Part shown: piece after piece, positions 18,088 to 18,398 of the stretch
Layout: each line of letters opens with the position of its first letter
How positions within the stretch are numbered: position 1 is the stretch's first letter
Assembly (NCBI GenBank): GCA_037444775.1
Contig: JBBILU010000023.1
Location: forward strand, 1 to 18,398
Direction of reading: 5' to 3'
DNA from: JBBILU01 sp037444775
Lineage (GTDB): Bacteria > Patescibacteriota > Gracilibacteria > BD1-5 > UBA6164
Length of the DNA: 18,398 nucleotides
Translations under genes and position numbers: made by a program
The notes under the pieces: model-generated
Database searches by the model: none
Seen by the model: the letters and a program-made list of their open reading frames with translations, nothing else
What the model was told of the DNA's origin: nothing

Positions 18088-18176
18088 GGAAAGGTGCCTG
18101 AGTGGCTGAAAGGGCTCCCCTGCTAAGGGAGTGAACCTCCTAGGTTCCATGGGTTCGAATCCCATCTTTTCCGCCA
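18088..18176 (+). tRNA. tRNA-Ser (anticodon GCT)
   Basis: The 89-nt gene has acceptor GGAAAGG paired with CTTTTCC (one G:T pair), anticodon GCT in CTGCTAA, a long variable arm, T arm GGTTCGAATCC and encoded CCA. It reads AGC/AGT. Confidence 0.97.
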
Positions 18177-18202
18177 TTATTTTTGTTTTTTACAATAAAT
18201 AA

Positions 18203-18278
18203 GGGCCTGTAGCTCAGAGGTTAGAGCAGTCGGCTCATAACCGATTGGTCGTTGGTTCAATTCCAACCAGGCCCACCA
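18203..18278 (+). tRNA. tRNA-Met (anticodon CAT), elongator type
   Basis: The 76-nt gene has acceptor GGGCCTG perfectly paired with CAGGCCC, so it lacks the 1-72 mismatch of a bacterial initiator tRNA. The anticodon is CAT in CTCATAA, the T loop is TTCAATT, and CCA is encoded. A tRNA-Ile2 whose CAT is modified to lysidine cannot be excluded. Confidence 0.92.
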
Positions 18279-18279
18279 A

Positions 18280-18302
18280 AAAACTTTTTTAAAAAAAGTT
18301 TT
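18280..18302 (+). terminator. Possible terminator after the tRNA cluster
   Basis: AAAACTTTTTT (18280-18290) is complementary to AAAAAAGTTTT (18292-18302), with only one base between the arms, so some central pairs must open to form the loop. It directly follows the last tRNA. The remaining bases to the window end hold no gene I can see. Confidence 0.4.
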
Positions 18303-18398
18303 GACAAATACAGTCTTATAAATAAACTCCCTTTACTTTTTGAATTAAGTCCTTTAAAATAGACTGAGAATATTAGAAAAAACTAGACAGAGATGAGA

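Noticed and set aside
18301..18322. Promoter TTGACA with TATAAA after the tRNA cluster
   Set aside because: The spacer is only 10 nt, too short for a working sigma-70 promoter, and no gene follows in the window.

Overview
The window comes from a very AT-rich bacterium that reads TGA as glycine (NCBI genetic code 25). TGA falls at conserved glycines of L20, L35, S20 and IF3, and every large gene is open only when TGA is sense. This decoding is known in the candidate phyla Absconditabacteria (SR1) and Gracilibacteria (BD1-5/GN02), so the source is most likely one of these. No start codon examined has a clear Shine-Dalgarno sequence at a normal distance.

Layout. (1) 1-1780: the tail of an unknown plus-strand gene, a perfect 21-bp inverted-repeat terminator, and a minus-strand operon rpsT-infC-rpmI-rplT with a good promoter and a leader hairpin. 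(2) 1877-3173: two damaged plus-strand genes, a radical SAM gene with a frameshift at A9 and the remains of a TPR-like gene. (3) 3179-7299: a NifH-like ATPase with all hallmark residues, one large nitrogenase component 1-like (NifD/NifK-like) protein and an A24 prepilin-peptidase-like membrane protein, tightly packed. (4) 7323-7672: a decayed ISAs1-type transposase on the minus strand. (5) 7775-17581: a His-Xaa-Ser (Hxs) peptide-modification locus: HxsD, a small partner, radical SAM maturase HxsB, a precursor ending in a tandem His-Gly-Ser array (HxsA-like), a lipoprotein, two radical SAM enzymes, a PEP-synthase-like phosphotransferase, a HemN-like radical SAM enzyme and a radical SAM/SPASM enzyme. 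(6) 17582-18398: a mostly non-coding stretch and four tRNA genes (Asn, Ser, Ser, Met).

How it may work (inference). HxsD and HxsB should handle and modify the HGS-repeat substrate. The tightly overlapping downstream genes suggest further radical and phosphotransfer chemistry on the same or a related product, and the lipoprotein suggests display or retention at the cell surface. The nitrogenase-like pair is a separate module divided from the Hxs locus by the transposase remnant; its substrate cannot be read from sequence. The nitrogenase-like pair and the enlarged Hxs locus with five radical SAM genes (six in the window) are the most unusual content.
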